Positions 50,373 to 57,905 of a DNA stretch of 64,000 nucleotides are shown here, piece after piece (within the stretch, counting starts at the first letter, position 1; every line of letters starts with the position of its first letter). The stretch lies in contig NZ_QKYK01000002.1 of NCBI RefSeq assembly GCF_003426815.1, forward strand, positions 62,001 to 126,000. Reading direction: 5' to 3'. The notes under the pieces were generated by a model. That model was not told the origin of the DNA and searched no databases. It saw only the letters and a list, made by a program, of their open reading frames with translations. The position numbers and the translations under genes were made by a program. This DNA comes from Desertimonas flava (GTDB taxonomy: Bacteria; Actinomycetota; Acidimicrobiia; Acidimicrobiales; Ilumatobacteraceae).

Positions 50373-50380
50373 GACAGTCC

Positions 50381-50761
50381 ATGCACCGCAGCCGAATAGG
50401 AGTCGTCCTCATCGACGCACCTGAGGAGTCGCACGCCGACACGTTGGGGTTCTGGGCCGGAGCGGCAGGGCGTGAGCCCGAGACGTCCGGCGACTCGCCG
50501 TACTCCTCGCTCGGAGCGCACGGCGGGTTGCGCGTCGAGATCCAGCGCATCGGTTCAGGCACGCCGGCCCGGGTCCATCTCGACATCGAGACCGACGACG
50601 TGGCCGCCGAGGTCGCCCGGCTCGAAGAGCTCGGGGCCATCGTCTACGAGCAGCGCGAGACGTACACGGTCATGACCGACCCCGCCGGCCTGCTGTTCTG
50701 CGTGGTCCCCGTGTGGACCGACCAGCTCTTCGAGGACAACGCCACCAGCTGGCCCGACTGA
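50381..50761 (+). CDS. VOC-like protein
   Basis: A 126-residue glyoxalase-fold protein: IGVVLIDAPEESHADTLGFW, VHLDIETDDVAAEVARLEELGA and VMTDPAGLLFCVVPV. Metal ligands are only partly kept (HLDIE), so it is probably a binding member of the family resembling the Glyoxalase_6 group. It is divergent from another VOC gene and shares a promoter core with it. It converges on cytochrome b561, with a strong hairpin in between. Confidence 0.8.
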   Translation: MHRSRIGVVLIDAPEESHADTLGFWAGAAGREPETSGDSPYSSLGAHGGLRVEIQRIGSGTPARVHLDIETDDVAAEVARLEELGAIVYEQRETYTVMTDPAGLLFCVVPVWTDQLFEDNATSWPD

Positions 50762-50781
50762 CGTCGCCACGGTCGTCTCAT

Positions 50782-50822
50782 CCGAGTACCGAAGGGCCCG
50801 ATTCGGGGCCTTCGGTACTCGG
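50782..50822. terminator. Bidirectional hairpin with CATCCGAGT/ACTCGGGT ends
   Basis: CCGAGTACCGAAGG (50782-50795) and CCTTCGGTACTCGG (50809-50822) pair perfectly; after a G-G mismatch CCCG and CGGG continue the stem to an ATT loop. A partial direct copy AGTACTCGGGTG follows at 50832. It lies between convergent VOC and cytochrome b561 genes. Confidence 0.85.
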
Positions 50823-50874
50823 GTCAGCTTCAGTACTCGGGTGAGGAGAGCGGGGCCGGGCGAAGGGCGGAGGA

Positions 50875-51516
50875 TCAGCGCGTCATGCGGCGGAGCAGGC
50901 CGTCGCGGAGGATCAACTGGTGGCGCAGGACGTTGCCCACGTGCACGGCCACGACGACGAAGAAGGCGACGTGCGTGGCGATGTGGATGCCGACGGCGTC
51001 GTCGTCCACCAGCACGAGCCAGAGGCCCGACGCCGGGGCGGCGAACATCAGGAGGTAGAGCAGCTGCTCGACGCGATGGCTCAGCGTGCGTTCGAACTCC
51101 GACAGCCCGGGTGCCCAGGGCGGCAGCGGTGTGGTCAGTCGCCAGACCAGGCGGATCGTGGCGAGGACGAGGATGGTGCACCCGACGATCACGTGGGCGG
51201 TCACCAGCGGGTCGTCGAACACGTCGAGGTCGCCGCCGCGCCCGCGGCCCCGGCCACGACCGCTCTCGCCGCCGCGCCCGCGGCCGCGGCCTCGTCCCCG
51301 ACCGCTGTCGTCGGCGTCCATCGTGTACCCGAGCACGAACTGCGTGACGAAACCGGCGACGACCATCCAGTGCAGGCCCTTGGTCACCAGGCCATAGCCC
51401 GCCGGTCCGTTGCGGAGACGGGACCCCCCGGCCGGCCCGGCAGGCTCCACGGGCTGGTCGGGCGGGTGCGGAGCCGGGGGCGGCCAGGGCGCTCGTGCGT
51501 CGCCGCGATCCGTCAT
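50875..51516 (-). CDS. Cytochrome b561-family protein with Arg-Gly insert
   Basis: A 213-residue membrane protein with four helices (about 48-66, 108-130, 148-168 and 180-198). Likely haem ligands are His in KGLHWMVVAGF, TAHVIVG and IHIATHVAFFVVVAVHVGNV. It carries electrons across or within the membrane, quinol being the usual donor. The N-terminal 40 residues are Pro-rich. Between helices 1 and 2 an insert of about 25 residues consists of RG repeats (SGRGRGRGRGRGG, ESGRGRGRGRGGD), which is not a feature of the family. ATG 51516 was chosen; the frame continues upstream only as a shadow. Confidence 0.85.
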   Translation of the reverse strand: MTDRGDARAPWPPPAPHPPDQPVEPAGPAGGSRLRNGPAGYGLVTKGLHWMVVAGFVTQFVLGYTMDADDSGRGRGRGRGRGGESGRGRGRGRGGDLDVFDDPLVTAHVIVGCTILVLATIRLVWRLTTPLPPWAPGLSEFERTLSHRVEQLLYLLMFAAPASGLWLVLVDDDAVGIHIATHVAFFVVVAVHVGNVLRHQLILRDGLLRRMTR

Positions 51517-51567
51517 CGCCGGGACGCTACGCCAGCTCGTGCCGACGGACCGATCCACGGTCGGACG

Positions 51568-51598
51568 TTGACTTAAAGTGAGCTTTAACTGGCATCCT
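51568..51598 (+). promoter_or_regulatory. MerR-type promoter of the ABC exporter gene
   Basis: TTGACT (51568-51573) and CATCCT (51593-51598) are separated by 19 bp, the long spacer typical of MerR-family promoters. The spacer holds the dyad TTAAAG-TGAG-CTTTAA (51573-51588). The -10 box is 6 bases before ATG 51605. No MerR gene is adjacent. Confidence 0.6.
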
Positions 51599-51604
51599 GC
51601 AGGC

Positions 51605-53560
51605 ATGCAGATGAACTTCGGCCACTGGATGGCCCTCGAGAGCGCGATGCAGGGTGACCAGCCGCGGCGCTCGATCAGCCGGGCGACGCTCAAGCGCATC
51701 ATCGCCTTCGCCCGCCCGCATCGGCGGGGGCTCGCCTGGTTCCTCCTGCTCAGCGTGATCGGCGCCGTGCTCACCGTGGTGACGCCGCTGCTCGCCGGCC
51801 GGGTGGTCGACGAGATCACCTCTGGTGGCGGAGGCGCCGGCGTGGTGGTCGGACTCGCCGTGGCGATCGCCGTCGTGGCCGTCGCCGAGGCCGGCTTCGG
51901 TCTGCTCGAGCGCTGGCAGTCGGCCAAGATCGGCGAAGGTCTCATCCTCGACTTGCGCCGCGCCGTGTTCGCCCACGTGCAGCGGATGCCCGTCGCCTTC
52001 TTCATGCGCACCCGCACCGGCGCGCTCGTCAGCCGGCTCAACAACGACGTGATCGGCGCCCAGCGGGCGTTCACGTGGACGCTTTCCGGCGTCGTGTCGA
52101 ACGTGATCGCTCTCGTCCTCACGCTGGCCGTGATGCTGCGGCTGTCGTGGTCGATCACGCTGCTGGCCCTCGTGCTGCTCCCGCTGTTCGTGGTGCCGGC
52201 GCGCCGGATGGGTTCGCGCCTCGCCCAGTTGGAGCGGGAGTCGGCCAACCACGATGCGGCGATGACGACGCAGATGACCGAGCGCTTCTCCGCTCCCGGC
52301 GCCACGCTCGTGAAGCTGTTCGGCCGGCCGGCGCGTGAGGAGGAGGAGTTCGGTCGTAGGGCCGAACGGGTGGCGGTGATCGGCGTGCGGGCGGCGATGG
52401 GCAACTACGTGTTCATGACAGCCCTCGCCCTGGTGTCGGCGCTCGCCCTGGCCCTCGTGTACGGGCTCGGCGGCTACCTCGCCGTGCGCGAGTCGCTCGA
52501 TCCGGGCACGGTCGTCACGCTCGCCCTGCTGCTCGGTCAGCTCTACGCCCCGCTCACCGCCCTGGCCAGTGCACGGGTCGACGCGATGACGGCACTCGTC
52601 AGCTTCGAGCGGGTCTTCGAAGTGCTCGATCTCGAGCCACTGATCGCCGAGGCGCCGACGGCGCGCACGGTTCCCGAGGGGCCGATCGCCGTCGAGCTCG
52701 ACCACGTCCGCTTCGCCTACCCGAGCGCCGACAAGGTGTCGCTGGCGTCGCTCGAGGAGGTCGCCGTCCTCGACACCCGCGGCGGCGAGGAGGTGCTGCA
52801 CGACATCTCGTTGCGGGTCGAGCCCGGGCAGATGGTCGCTCTCGTGGGCACGTCGGGATCGGGTAAGTCGACGATTGCCTCGCTCATCCCCCGCCTCTAC
52901 GACGTCGATCACGGCACGGTGAAGGTGGGCGGCATCGACGTGCGCGAGCTCTCGTTCGAGTCGCTCCGCGGCGCGGTCGGTGTGGTCACCCAGGACGGTC
53001 ACCTGTTCCACGACACCGTGCGCGAGAACCTGCGCTTCGCCAAGTCCGAGGCCGCCGACGACGAGCTGTGGGACGCCCTCCGGCGGGCGCGGCTCGAGCC
53101 ACTCGTGCGGTCGTTGCCGAGCGGGCTCGACACGGTGGTCGGCGAGCGGGGCTACCGCTTCTCGGGTGGTGAGCGCCAGCGCATGACGATCGCCCGGCTG
53201 CTGCTCGCCCATCCTCGCATCGTGATCCTCGATGAGGCGACGTCGGCCCTGGACTCGACGTCGGAGGCGGACGTGCAGGCCGCACTGACAACCGCCCTCG
53301 AGGGGCGCACGGCACTGGTGATCGCGCACCGGCTCTCCACGATCGTCGCCGCCGACCAGATCCTCGTGCTCGAGAACGGGCGGATCGTCGAGCGCGGCAC
53401 GCACCGCGAGCTGCTCGCCGCCGGCGGTCGATACGCCGAGCTCTACCGCACGCAGTTCTCCGACGGCGGCGTCACCGACGGCCCCCGGGCCTCCAATGCC
53501 TGCGATGCACTCGACAGCCGGTCCTGCGACGACCGCCTCGTGGCCTCTGCCGCCGACTGA
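51605..53560 (+). CDS. ABC exporter, fused membrane and ATPase domains
   Basis: A 651-residue half-transporter. Six helices lie in about 40-320, and the cytoplasmic ATPase in 365-600: Walker A GTSGSGKST, Q-loop VTQDGHLFHDTV, signature YRFSGGERQRMTIARLLL, Walker B IVILDEATSALD and H-loop IAHRLSTI. It resembles the MsbA/LmrA-like multidrug and lipid exporters and would act as a dimer. ATG 51605 is preferred to GTG 51578 because the latter lies inside the predicted operator. Control by a MerR-family regulator is inferred from the promoter. Confidence 0.93.
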   Translation: MQMNFGHWMALESAMQGDQPRRSISRATLKRIIAFARPHRRGLAWFLLLSVIGAVLTVVTPLLAGRVVDEITSGGGGAGVVVGLAVAIAVVAVAEAGFGLLERWQSAKIGEGLILDLRRAVFAHVQRMPVAFFMRTRTGALVSRLNNDVIGAQRAFTWTLSGVVSNVIALVLTLAVMLRLSWSITLLALVLLPLFVVPARRMGSRLAQLERESANHDAAMTTQMTERFSAPGATLVKLFGRPAREEEEFGRRAERVAVIGVRAAMGNYVFMTALALVSALALALVYGLGGYLAVRESLDPGTVVTLALLLGQLYAPLTALASARVDAMTALVSFERVFEVLDLEPLIAEAPTARTVPEGPIAVELDHVRFAYPSADKVSLASLEEVAVLDTRGGEEVLHDISLRVEPGQMVALVGTSGSGKSTIASLIPRLYDVDHGTVKVGGIDVRELSFESLRGAVGVVTQDGHLFHDTVRENLRFAKSEAADDELWDALRRARLEPLVRSLPSGLDTVVGERGYRFSGGERQRMTIARLLLAHPRIVILDEATSALDSTSEADVQAALTTALEGRTALVIAHRLSTIVAADQILVLENGRIVERGTHRELLAAGGRYAELYRTQFSDGGVTDGPRASNACDALDSRSCDDRLVASAAD

Positions 53561-53564
53561 CCCA

Positions 53565-53681
53565 CCCGAGTCTCGGGCGACCTCACGACCTCCTCCGCCG
53601 GCGCCCGTTGACCCATCCGAGTGTTGAACCGTTCCCGAGTGTGGGGCGTCCGCCTGCCGGGCGCTCGGCACTCGGATGGGT
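53565..53681. repeat. CATCCGAGT-type palindromic element
   Basis: CCCGAG-T-CTCGGG (53565-53577) is followed by a larger inverted repeat: ACCCATCCGAGTG (53611-53623) and CACTCGGATGGGT (53669-53681), perfect 13-base arms around 45 bases. The element shares CCATCCGAGTGTTGAAC with the copy at 55223. It lies between convergent genes. Confidence 0.85.
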
Positions 53682-53685
53682 TGGC

Positions 53686-54480
53686 TCAGCGGCCGTGGAA
53701 CTCGGGCTCGCGCTTCTCTACGAAGGCGGCGATCGCTTCCGGCGTGTCGGTCGTGCCGAAGTTGACGGTCTGCGACAGGCCCTCGTCGTCGATCGCCTGC
53801 TCGAGCGTGACGTTGAACGCGTTGTTGAGCATCCGCTTCGACATCGCCAACGCGATCGGTGGACCGCCGGCGAGGCGGGTGGCCCAGTCATCGACGCAGG
53901 CGTCGAGCTCGTCGTCGGGCAGCACCCGGTTGACGAGCCCGAGCTCGGCCGCCCGGCGGGCGTCGATGATGTCGGCGAGCAGGGCCAGTTCCTTCGCCCG
54001 GTGCAGGCCGATCAGCCGCGGCAGCAGCCACGACCCACCGAAGTCGAGCGACAGCCCTCGCTTGGCGAAGATCTCCGAGAAGCGGGCGTCCTCGGAGGCT
54101 GCGATCAGGTCACAGGACAGGGCCAGGTTCATGCCGGCGCCGACCGCGACCCCACGCACCTTGGCGATCGTCGGCTGGGGCAGGCGGTGCAACGCCAAGC
54201 ACACGTCGCCGATGTGCCGCATGACCGACAGCTGGTGGGGCCGCTCGTCGCGCTCTTCCGCCGACAGGTCGGCTCCCGAGCAGAAGTTGCCGCCGGCGCC
54301 GGTGAGCACCACAGCCCGGACCGACGCGTCGTTCGGAATGCTGCGGAACTCGTCGAGCAGCTCGCTCCACATCGCGTCGTTCGCGGCGTTCTTCTTCTGC
54401 GGGCGGCGCAGCGTGATCGTGACGATCGCGTCGTTGCGCTCGACGGTGATGGACTGGAGCTCGCGGCGTTCTGAGACCAT
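53686..54480 (-). CDS. Enoyl-CoA hydratase/isomerase family protein
   Basis: A 264-residue crotonase-fold protein. The oxyanion loops are TGAGGNFCSGADLS (about 65-78) and VRGVAVGAGMNLALSCDL (about 110-127). The second catalytic region reads KRGLSLDFGGSWLLPRLIG, with Asp at the position of Glu-164 of the hydratase, as in PaaG-like isomerases, and no Glu at the first position. It may therefore isomerise or hydrate an unsaturated acyl-CoA. The acyl-CoA synthetase at 43.9 kb is not adjacent. The start is ATG 54480. Confidence 0.9.
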   Translation of the reverse strand: MVSERRELQSITVERNDAIVTITLRRPQKKNAANDAMWSELLDEFRSIPNDASVRAVVLTGAGGNFCSGADLSAEERDERPHQLSVMRHIGDVCLALHRLPQPTIAKVRGVAVGAGMNLALSCDLIAASEDARFSEIFAKRGLSLDFGGSWLLPRLIGLHRAKELALLADIIDARRAAELGLVNRVLPDDELDACVDDWATRLAGGPPIALAMSKRMLNNAFNVTLEQAIDDEGLSQTVNFGTTDTPEAIAAFVEKREPEFHGR

Positions 54481-54551
54481 TCGCCGGACGCTACGTCGCG
54501 TCCTGCCGGCGGCCCGTACCGAACGCGCCGGCGGCAGGCAGCCGGCGACCG

Positions 54552-55190
54552 TCAGTTCATGCGGCCGGTCTCCCACGCCCAGCCGGCGATCTCGACGCGG
54601 TTGCGGGCACCGAGCTTGTGCTGGATGTTGGCGATGTGGCTCTTCACGGTGCTGAGCGAGATGTACAGCTCGTCGCCGATCTCGGCGTTGGTGTGGCCAC
54701 GCGCCAGCGACCGCACGATGTCCTCCTCCCGCTCGGTGAGCGGCGTGGCGGGATCGGCCGGCCGGGGCGAGTCGCCGGCGAAGTGGCGCAGGAAGCGCAC
54801 GGTGATCGACGGCGAGACGAGGGCGTCACCGGACGCTGCCGCGCGCACGGCCTCCACGAGGAGGGCGGGACCGGCGTCCTTGAGCAGGAAGCCACTGGCA
54901 CCATTGCGGATGGCCGCTCGCACGTACTCGTCGAGGTCGAACGTCGTCACCACGACGACGGGAATCGGGTCGGTGACGTTGGGCCCGGCGAGCAGCCGCG
55001 TGGCCTCGAGACCGTCCAGCACCGGCATGCGGATGTCGAGCAGGCACACGTCGGGCCGGAGTTTCAGCGCCAGGTCGACCGCCTCCTGGCCGTTGCCGGC
55101 CTCGCCGATGACCTCGATGTCGTGGGCCTCGAGGATCATGCGGATGCCCGACCGCACCATCTCCTGGTCGTCGGCAATGACGACGTTCAC
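54552..55190 (-). CDS. Response regulator, NarL/LuxR type
   Basis: A 212-residue regulator: VIADDQEMVRSG, phospho-acceptor Asp in VCLLDIRMPVLDG (about 53), VVVVTTFDLDEYV and LLKDAGPALL. The LuxR HTH is LTEREEDIVRSLARGHTNAE followed by IGDELYISLSTVKSHI. The start is GTG 55190. It is the partner of the kinase encoded upstream on the same strand, separated from it by 112 bases that contain a palindromic element. No transporter is attached to this pair, unlike the two other kinase-regulator pairs in the window. Confidence 0.94.
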   Translation of the reverse strand: MNVVIADDQEMVRSGIRMILEAHDIEVIGEAGNGQEAVDLALKLRPDVCLLDIRMPVLDGLEATRLLAGPNVTDPIPVVVVTTFDLDEYVRAAIRNGASGFLLKDAGPALLVEAVRAAASGDALVSPSITVRFLRHFAGDSPRPADPATPLTEREEDIVRSLARGHTNAEIGDELYISLSTVKSHIANIQHKLGARNRVEIAGWAWETGRMN

Positions 55191-55222
55191 GACCGCACCG
55201 CCCGCCGACACCCGAGCGGCCG

Positions 55223-55291
55223 CCCATCCGAGTGTTGAACGTCCGACTGGGGGGCGCCCGGCACTCCGGTGCGCTCCAACACTCGGGTGGG
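55223..55291. repeat. CATCCGAGT-type palindrome between kinase and regulator genes
   Basis: CCCATCCGAGTGTTG (55223-55237) and CAACACTCGGGTGGG (55277-55291) pair with one wobble around 39 bases. The left part shares CCATCCGAGTGTTGAAC with the element at 53611. It lies inside a probable two-gene operon. Confidence 0.85.
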
Positions 55292-55302
55292 TCCGGCGGG
55301 GC

Positions 55303-56469
55303 TCATGAGCCGACCGGGAGCTCGGCGGCCACGCGCCAGCCGCCGGTGGGGAGGGGTCCGGCGTGGAAGCGGCCACCCAAGGACGCCGCCCGTTCGGCCA
55401 TGCCGGTGAGTCCGAATCCGCCGCTCGCGCGACCGGCGGGGGCGCCGTCGTTGCGCACCTGGAGCAGCACCAGCCCGTTGCGGCAACGCACGTCGACGTC
55501 GATCGTGGTGGCGCCGCTGGCGTGCCGCCGGGCGTTGGTGACGGCCTCGCGGGCGATGCGGTGCACCGACGCCAGCACCTCGGCGGGCAGCCGCGTGGCG
55601 CCGCTGTCGATCTCCACCCGCACCGGCACCTCACCCCGACCCGGCGGCGCAGCGATCGCTCGCAGGTCCTCGATCGTGGCGATCGGCCGCAGCTCGATCT
55701 CGGTGGAGTCGTCGCGCAACGACCCGACCATGCGGCGCATCGCGCCGAGCGCCTCGCCGCCGGCCCGTTCGATGTTCTCCAGCGCCTTGCCGGCGACCGC
55801 CGGCTTGCCCTCGGCGACGAGCCGCGCCGCTTGAGCCTGGACGACGATGCCGGTGACGTGGTGGGCGACCATGTCGTGCAGCTCGCGGGCGATGGCGATG
55901 CGTTCTTCCTGGCGGACCACCTTGGCGTTCTCGTACTGGCGCAGGTCGAGCCAGCGCAGGTAGAGCCCAGCGAGGACGACGGTGCCCCACGCCGCGCTCG
56001 ACAGGACCATCAGCAGGCCGGTGTAGGGGCCGTCCTGGCGCCAGACGACGATGGCGATGAAGGAGCCGCCGAGGGCGGCGGCGGCGGCGAGCCCACCGAA
56101 CGGCCGTGAGGTGCGCACGCACCAAGCCGCCAGGAAGCTGATGCCGGCGAACTCGGCGATGCCGGGCCACGCGCCCCGCCCCATCACCGGCGAGTAGTCC
56201 AGCGGCTGCAGCTCGTAGACGCCCCGGGAGACGGCGACGCTCCCGATCGCCGCCACGAGGCACGCCGCGAGGCGGAACCGGGCGGTGGTGGTGACGGCGA
56301 CGGCCGTGGCGCCGAGCACGACGAGGTCGGCGGCGAGTGCCGGTCGGAGCCGGCCGAACACCCGGTTGCCGAGACCGATGTCGACCACGATCAGCGCCAG
56401 CATCGCCGCGATGAGGGCCACGACGGCGCGCCGATCGACCACCCAGTGGGAGTCGGCCGGTGCGTTCAT
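55303..56469 (-). CDS. Sensor histidine kinase, NarL/DesK type
   Basis: A 388-residue kinase with six or seven hydrophobic segments in residues 10-160, the phospho-acceptor His in AIARELHDMVAHHVTGIVV (about residue 195), and an HATPase domain with HRIAREAVTNARRHA and GLTGMAERAASLGG. A second His pair (HH) in the acceptor helix is typical of this actinobacterial subgroup. It presumably phosphorylates the regulator downstream. ATG 56469 was chosen; the long upstream open frame is the shadow of the divergent membrane-protein gene. Confidence 0.92.
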   Translation of the reverse strand: MNAPADSHWVVDRRAVVALIAAMLALIVVDIGLGNRVFGRLRPALAADLVVLGATAVAVTTTARFRLAACLVAAIGSVAVSRGVYELQPLDYSPVMGRGAWPGIAEFAGISFLAAWCVRTSRPFGGLAAAAALGGSFIAIVVWRQDGPYTGLLMVLSSAAWGTVVLAGLYLRWLDLRQYENAKVVRQEERIAIARELHDMVAHHVTGIVVQAQAARLVAEGKPAVAGKALENIERAGGEALGAMRRMVGSLRDDSTEIELRPIATIEDLRAIAAPPGRGEVPVRVEIDSGATRLPAEVLASVHRIAREAVTNARRHASGATTIDVDVRCRNGLVLLQVRNDGAPAGRASGGFGLTGMAERAASLGGRFHAGPLPTGGWRVAAELPVGS

Positions 56470-56589
56470 CGAGTCTGAATCTACGGCCGCCGCCTTGGGC
56501 CGCCGACGCGACCGGCCGAAAGTACGAGGGCGAATCGACCCGCCGGCCGATGTGCCCTGACGACGGGAGCGGAGATCATCGGGGCGACC

Positions 56590-57357
56590 ATGAACTCGTG
56601 GACGATCACCAGCGCACGGCGCCCCGACGACTCGGTGGGACGGGCCGACCAGGCGCCGCCGGTCGCGCTCGCCTGGTTCGCGGCGATCGTCGCCGGCCTG
56701 GCGTCGGGCGCCGTCCTCGGGTGGTGGTGCCGGGCCAGCGCCGAGAGCCGCTCGGTCTCCGGAGTCCTCGCCGATCTCGGCGCGCCGTGGATCGCCACGG
56801 CGTTCGCAGCGGGTGCCCTCGCCCGCCTGATGTCGGCCGGCCGGCGCCCCAGTGACGGAGTCAGCAACGCTGTCGGCTCCGCCGTCGCTGGGGCGCTGGC
56901 CGGCGCGATCTGCCTCGTCGTCGCCACCGGTGTCTACTACGGACCGGCGCGCACCGGCCGACTCGACGTGTCCGGCGCCGGCTCGTCGACCGTGGTGTGG
57001 AGCGTCGTCGGTGCCGGCATCGGCGTGTTGTTCGGCGCCGTCGGCGCACTGTGGTGGTCGGCGCCGACCCGGCGTCAGGCCGCAGCCTGCCTCGTCGCCG
57101 TCGGCACCGCGATCACCGCCGAGGCCTACTACCTGCTCGACAGCGGTGTCGCCTCCGATCTGCTGGTGCGCAACGTCCTCGTCGGTGTGGCCGTCGCGGG
57201 TGCCGCCGTCCCGATGCTCCTCGGATTGCGGTGGCACGCGGTCGCCGGCATCGGTCTCGTCGCGCTCTTCGCCCTGCCGGCCTCGCTCGCCGCCGAGGTG
57301 GTGTCGATCGGCGCCCTCGACTCGATCGACCACCTGCGCTGGTACCTGTCCCGCTGA
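56590..57357 (+). CDS. Membrane protein of unknown function
   Basis: A 255-residue protein with seven hydrophobic segments (first APPVALAWFAAIVAGLASGAVLG) separated by short Arg-containing loops (WCRASAESRSVSG, MSAGRRPSDG), and Gly/Ala-rich helices. It resembles the DUF6518-like group of small actinobacterial integral membrane proteins, but no functional motif is visible. It is divergent from the sensor kinase gene (120 bases apart) and might be a target or accessory of that system; this is a guess. The start is ATG 56590. Confidence 0.65.
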   Translation: MNSWTITSARRPDDSVGRADQAPPVALAWFAAIVAGLASGAVLGWWCRASAESRSVSGVLADLGAPWIATAFAAGALARLMSAGRRPSDGVSNAVGSAVAGALAGAICLVVATGVYYGPARTGRLDVSGAGSSTVVWSVVGAGIGVLFGAVGALWWSAPTRRQAAACLVAVGTAITAEAYYLLDSGVASDLLVRNVLVGVAVAGAAVPMLLGLRWHAVAGIGLVALFALPASLAAEVVSIGALDSIDHLRWYLSR

Positions 57358-57373
57358 CCGCGCTCCGAGATAA

Positions 57374-57412
57374 AGCGCTCCGAGATAGTGCCAGGCACTA
57401 TCTCGGAGCGCT
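57374..57412. repeat. Perfect 39-base palindrome with GTGCC-A-GGCAC core
   Basis: AGCGCTCCGAGATAGTGCC, a central A, and the exact complement: 19-bp perfect arms. A truncated direct copy of the left arm (CGCTCCGAGATA) immediately precedes it (57361-57372). It lies between the convergent membrane-protein and NUDIX genes. Confidence 0.93.
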
Positions 57413-57448
57413 GGAGGCGAACCAATGGGATGGGCCTTGGCCGTCCCG

Positions 57449-57898
57449 TCAGCCCTTCAGGGTGAGGATCGCCGGGACGCGCCCTGCGGCGACGGCGTCG
57501 AGCACCACTCGCTCGGCCGGCACCAGACGTTCGGGGAGGTCGGTCAGGGGGAACCAACCGAAGCCGCCGTTCTTGTCCGGTTCGCGGATCTCCGGCTCGC
57601 CCGACCAGAACCGAGCCAACCAGAAGAAGTCCACGCGCTGCTCGATCTCACCGCCGTCGGCAAGCCAGCGGTGCATCGTCGTGACCGGCTCGAGGTCGTC
57701 GACGGCGACCACGACGCCGCACTCTTCCTCGAGCTCGCGCGTCGCGGCTTCGCGGGCCGACTCCCCGTGGTCGACGTGCCCGGCAGGCAAGGCCCACCAC
57801 CCGTCCATGTAGTCGGTGCCGCGCCGGACGTGGAGCAGGACGGTGTCGTCGCGCAGCACGAGCACGTACGAGGCAGGGATCAGGCTCAGTCGGTCCAT
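57449..57898 (-). CDS. NUDIX hydrolase
   Basis: A 149-residue NUDIX protein. The NUDIX box is intact: G-x5-E-x7-REx2EExG in GHVDHGESAREAATRELEEE followed by CG. It hydrolyses a nucleoside diphosphate linked to another moiety; the exact substrate (8-oxo-dGTP, NDP-sugar, or other) is not predictable. The ATG at 57898 lies 7 bases after the soxR stop, so it is probably cotranscribed with soxR and may help with oxidative damage. Confidence 0.93.
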   Translation of the reverse strand: MDRLSLIPASYVLVLRDDTVLLHVRRGTDYMDGWWALPAGHVDHGESAREAATRELEEECGVVVAVDDLEPVTTMHRWLADGGEIEQRVDFFWLARFWSGEPEIREPDKNGGFGWFPLTDLPERLVPAERVVLDAVAAGRVPAILTLKG

Positions 57899-57905
57899 GG
57901 GCGGC

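Noticed and set aside
51578-51604. GTG start 9 codons upstream for the ABC exporter
   Set aside because: It falls within the predicted operator and before the -10 box; ATG 51605 fits the promoter.
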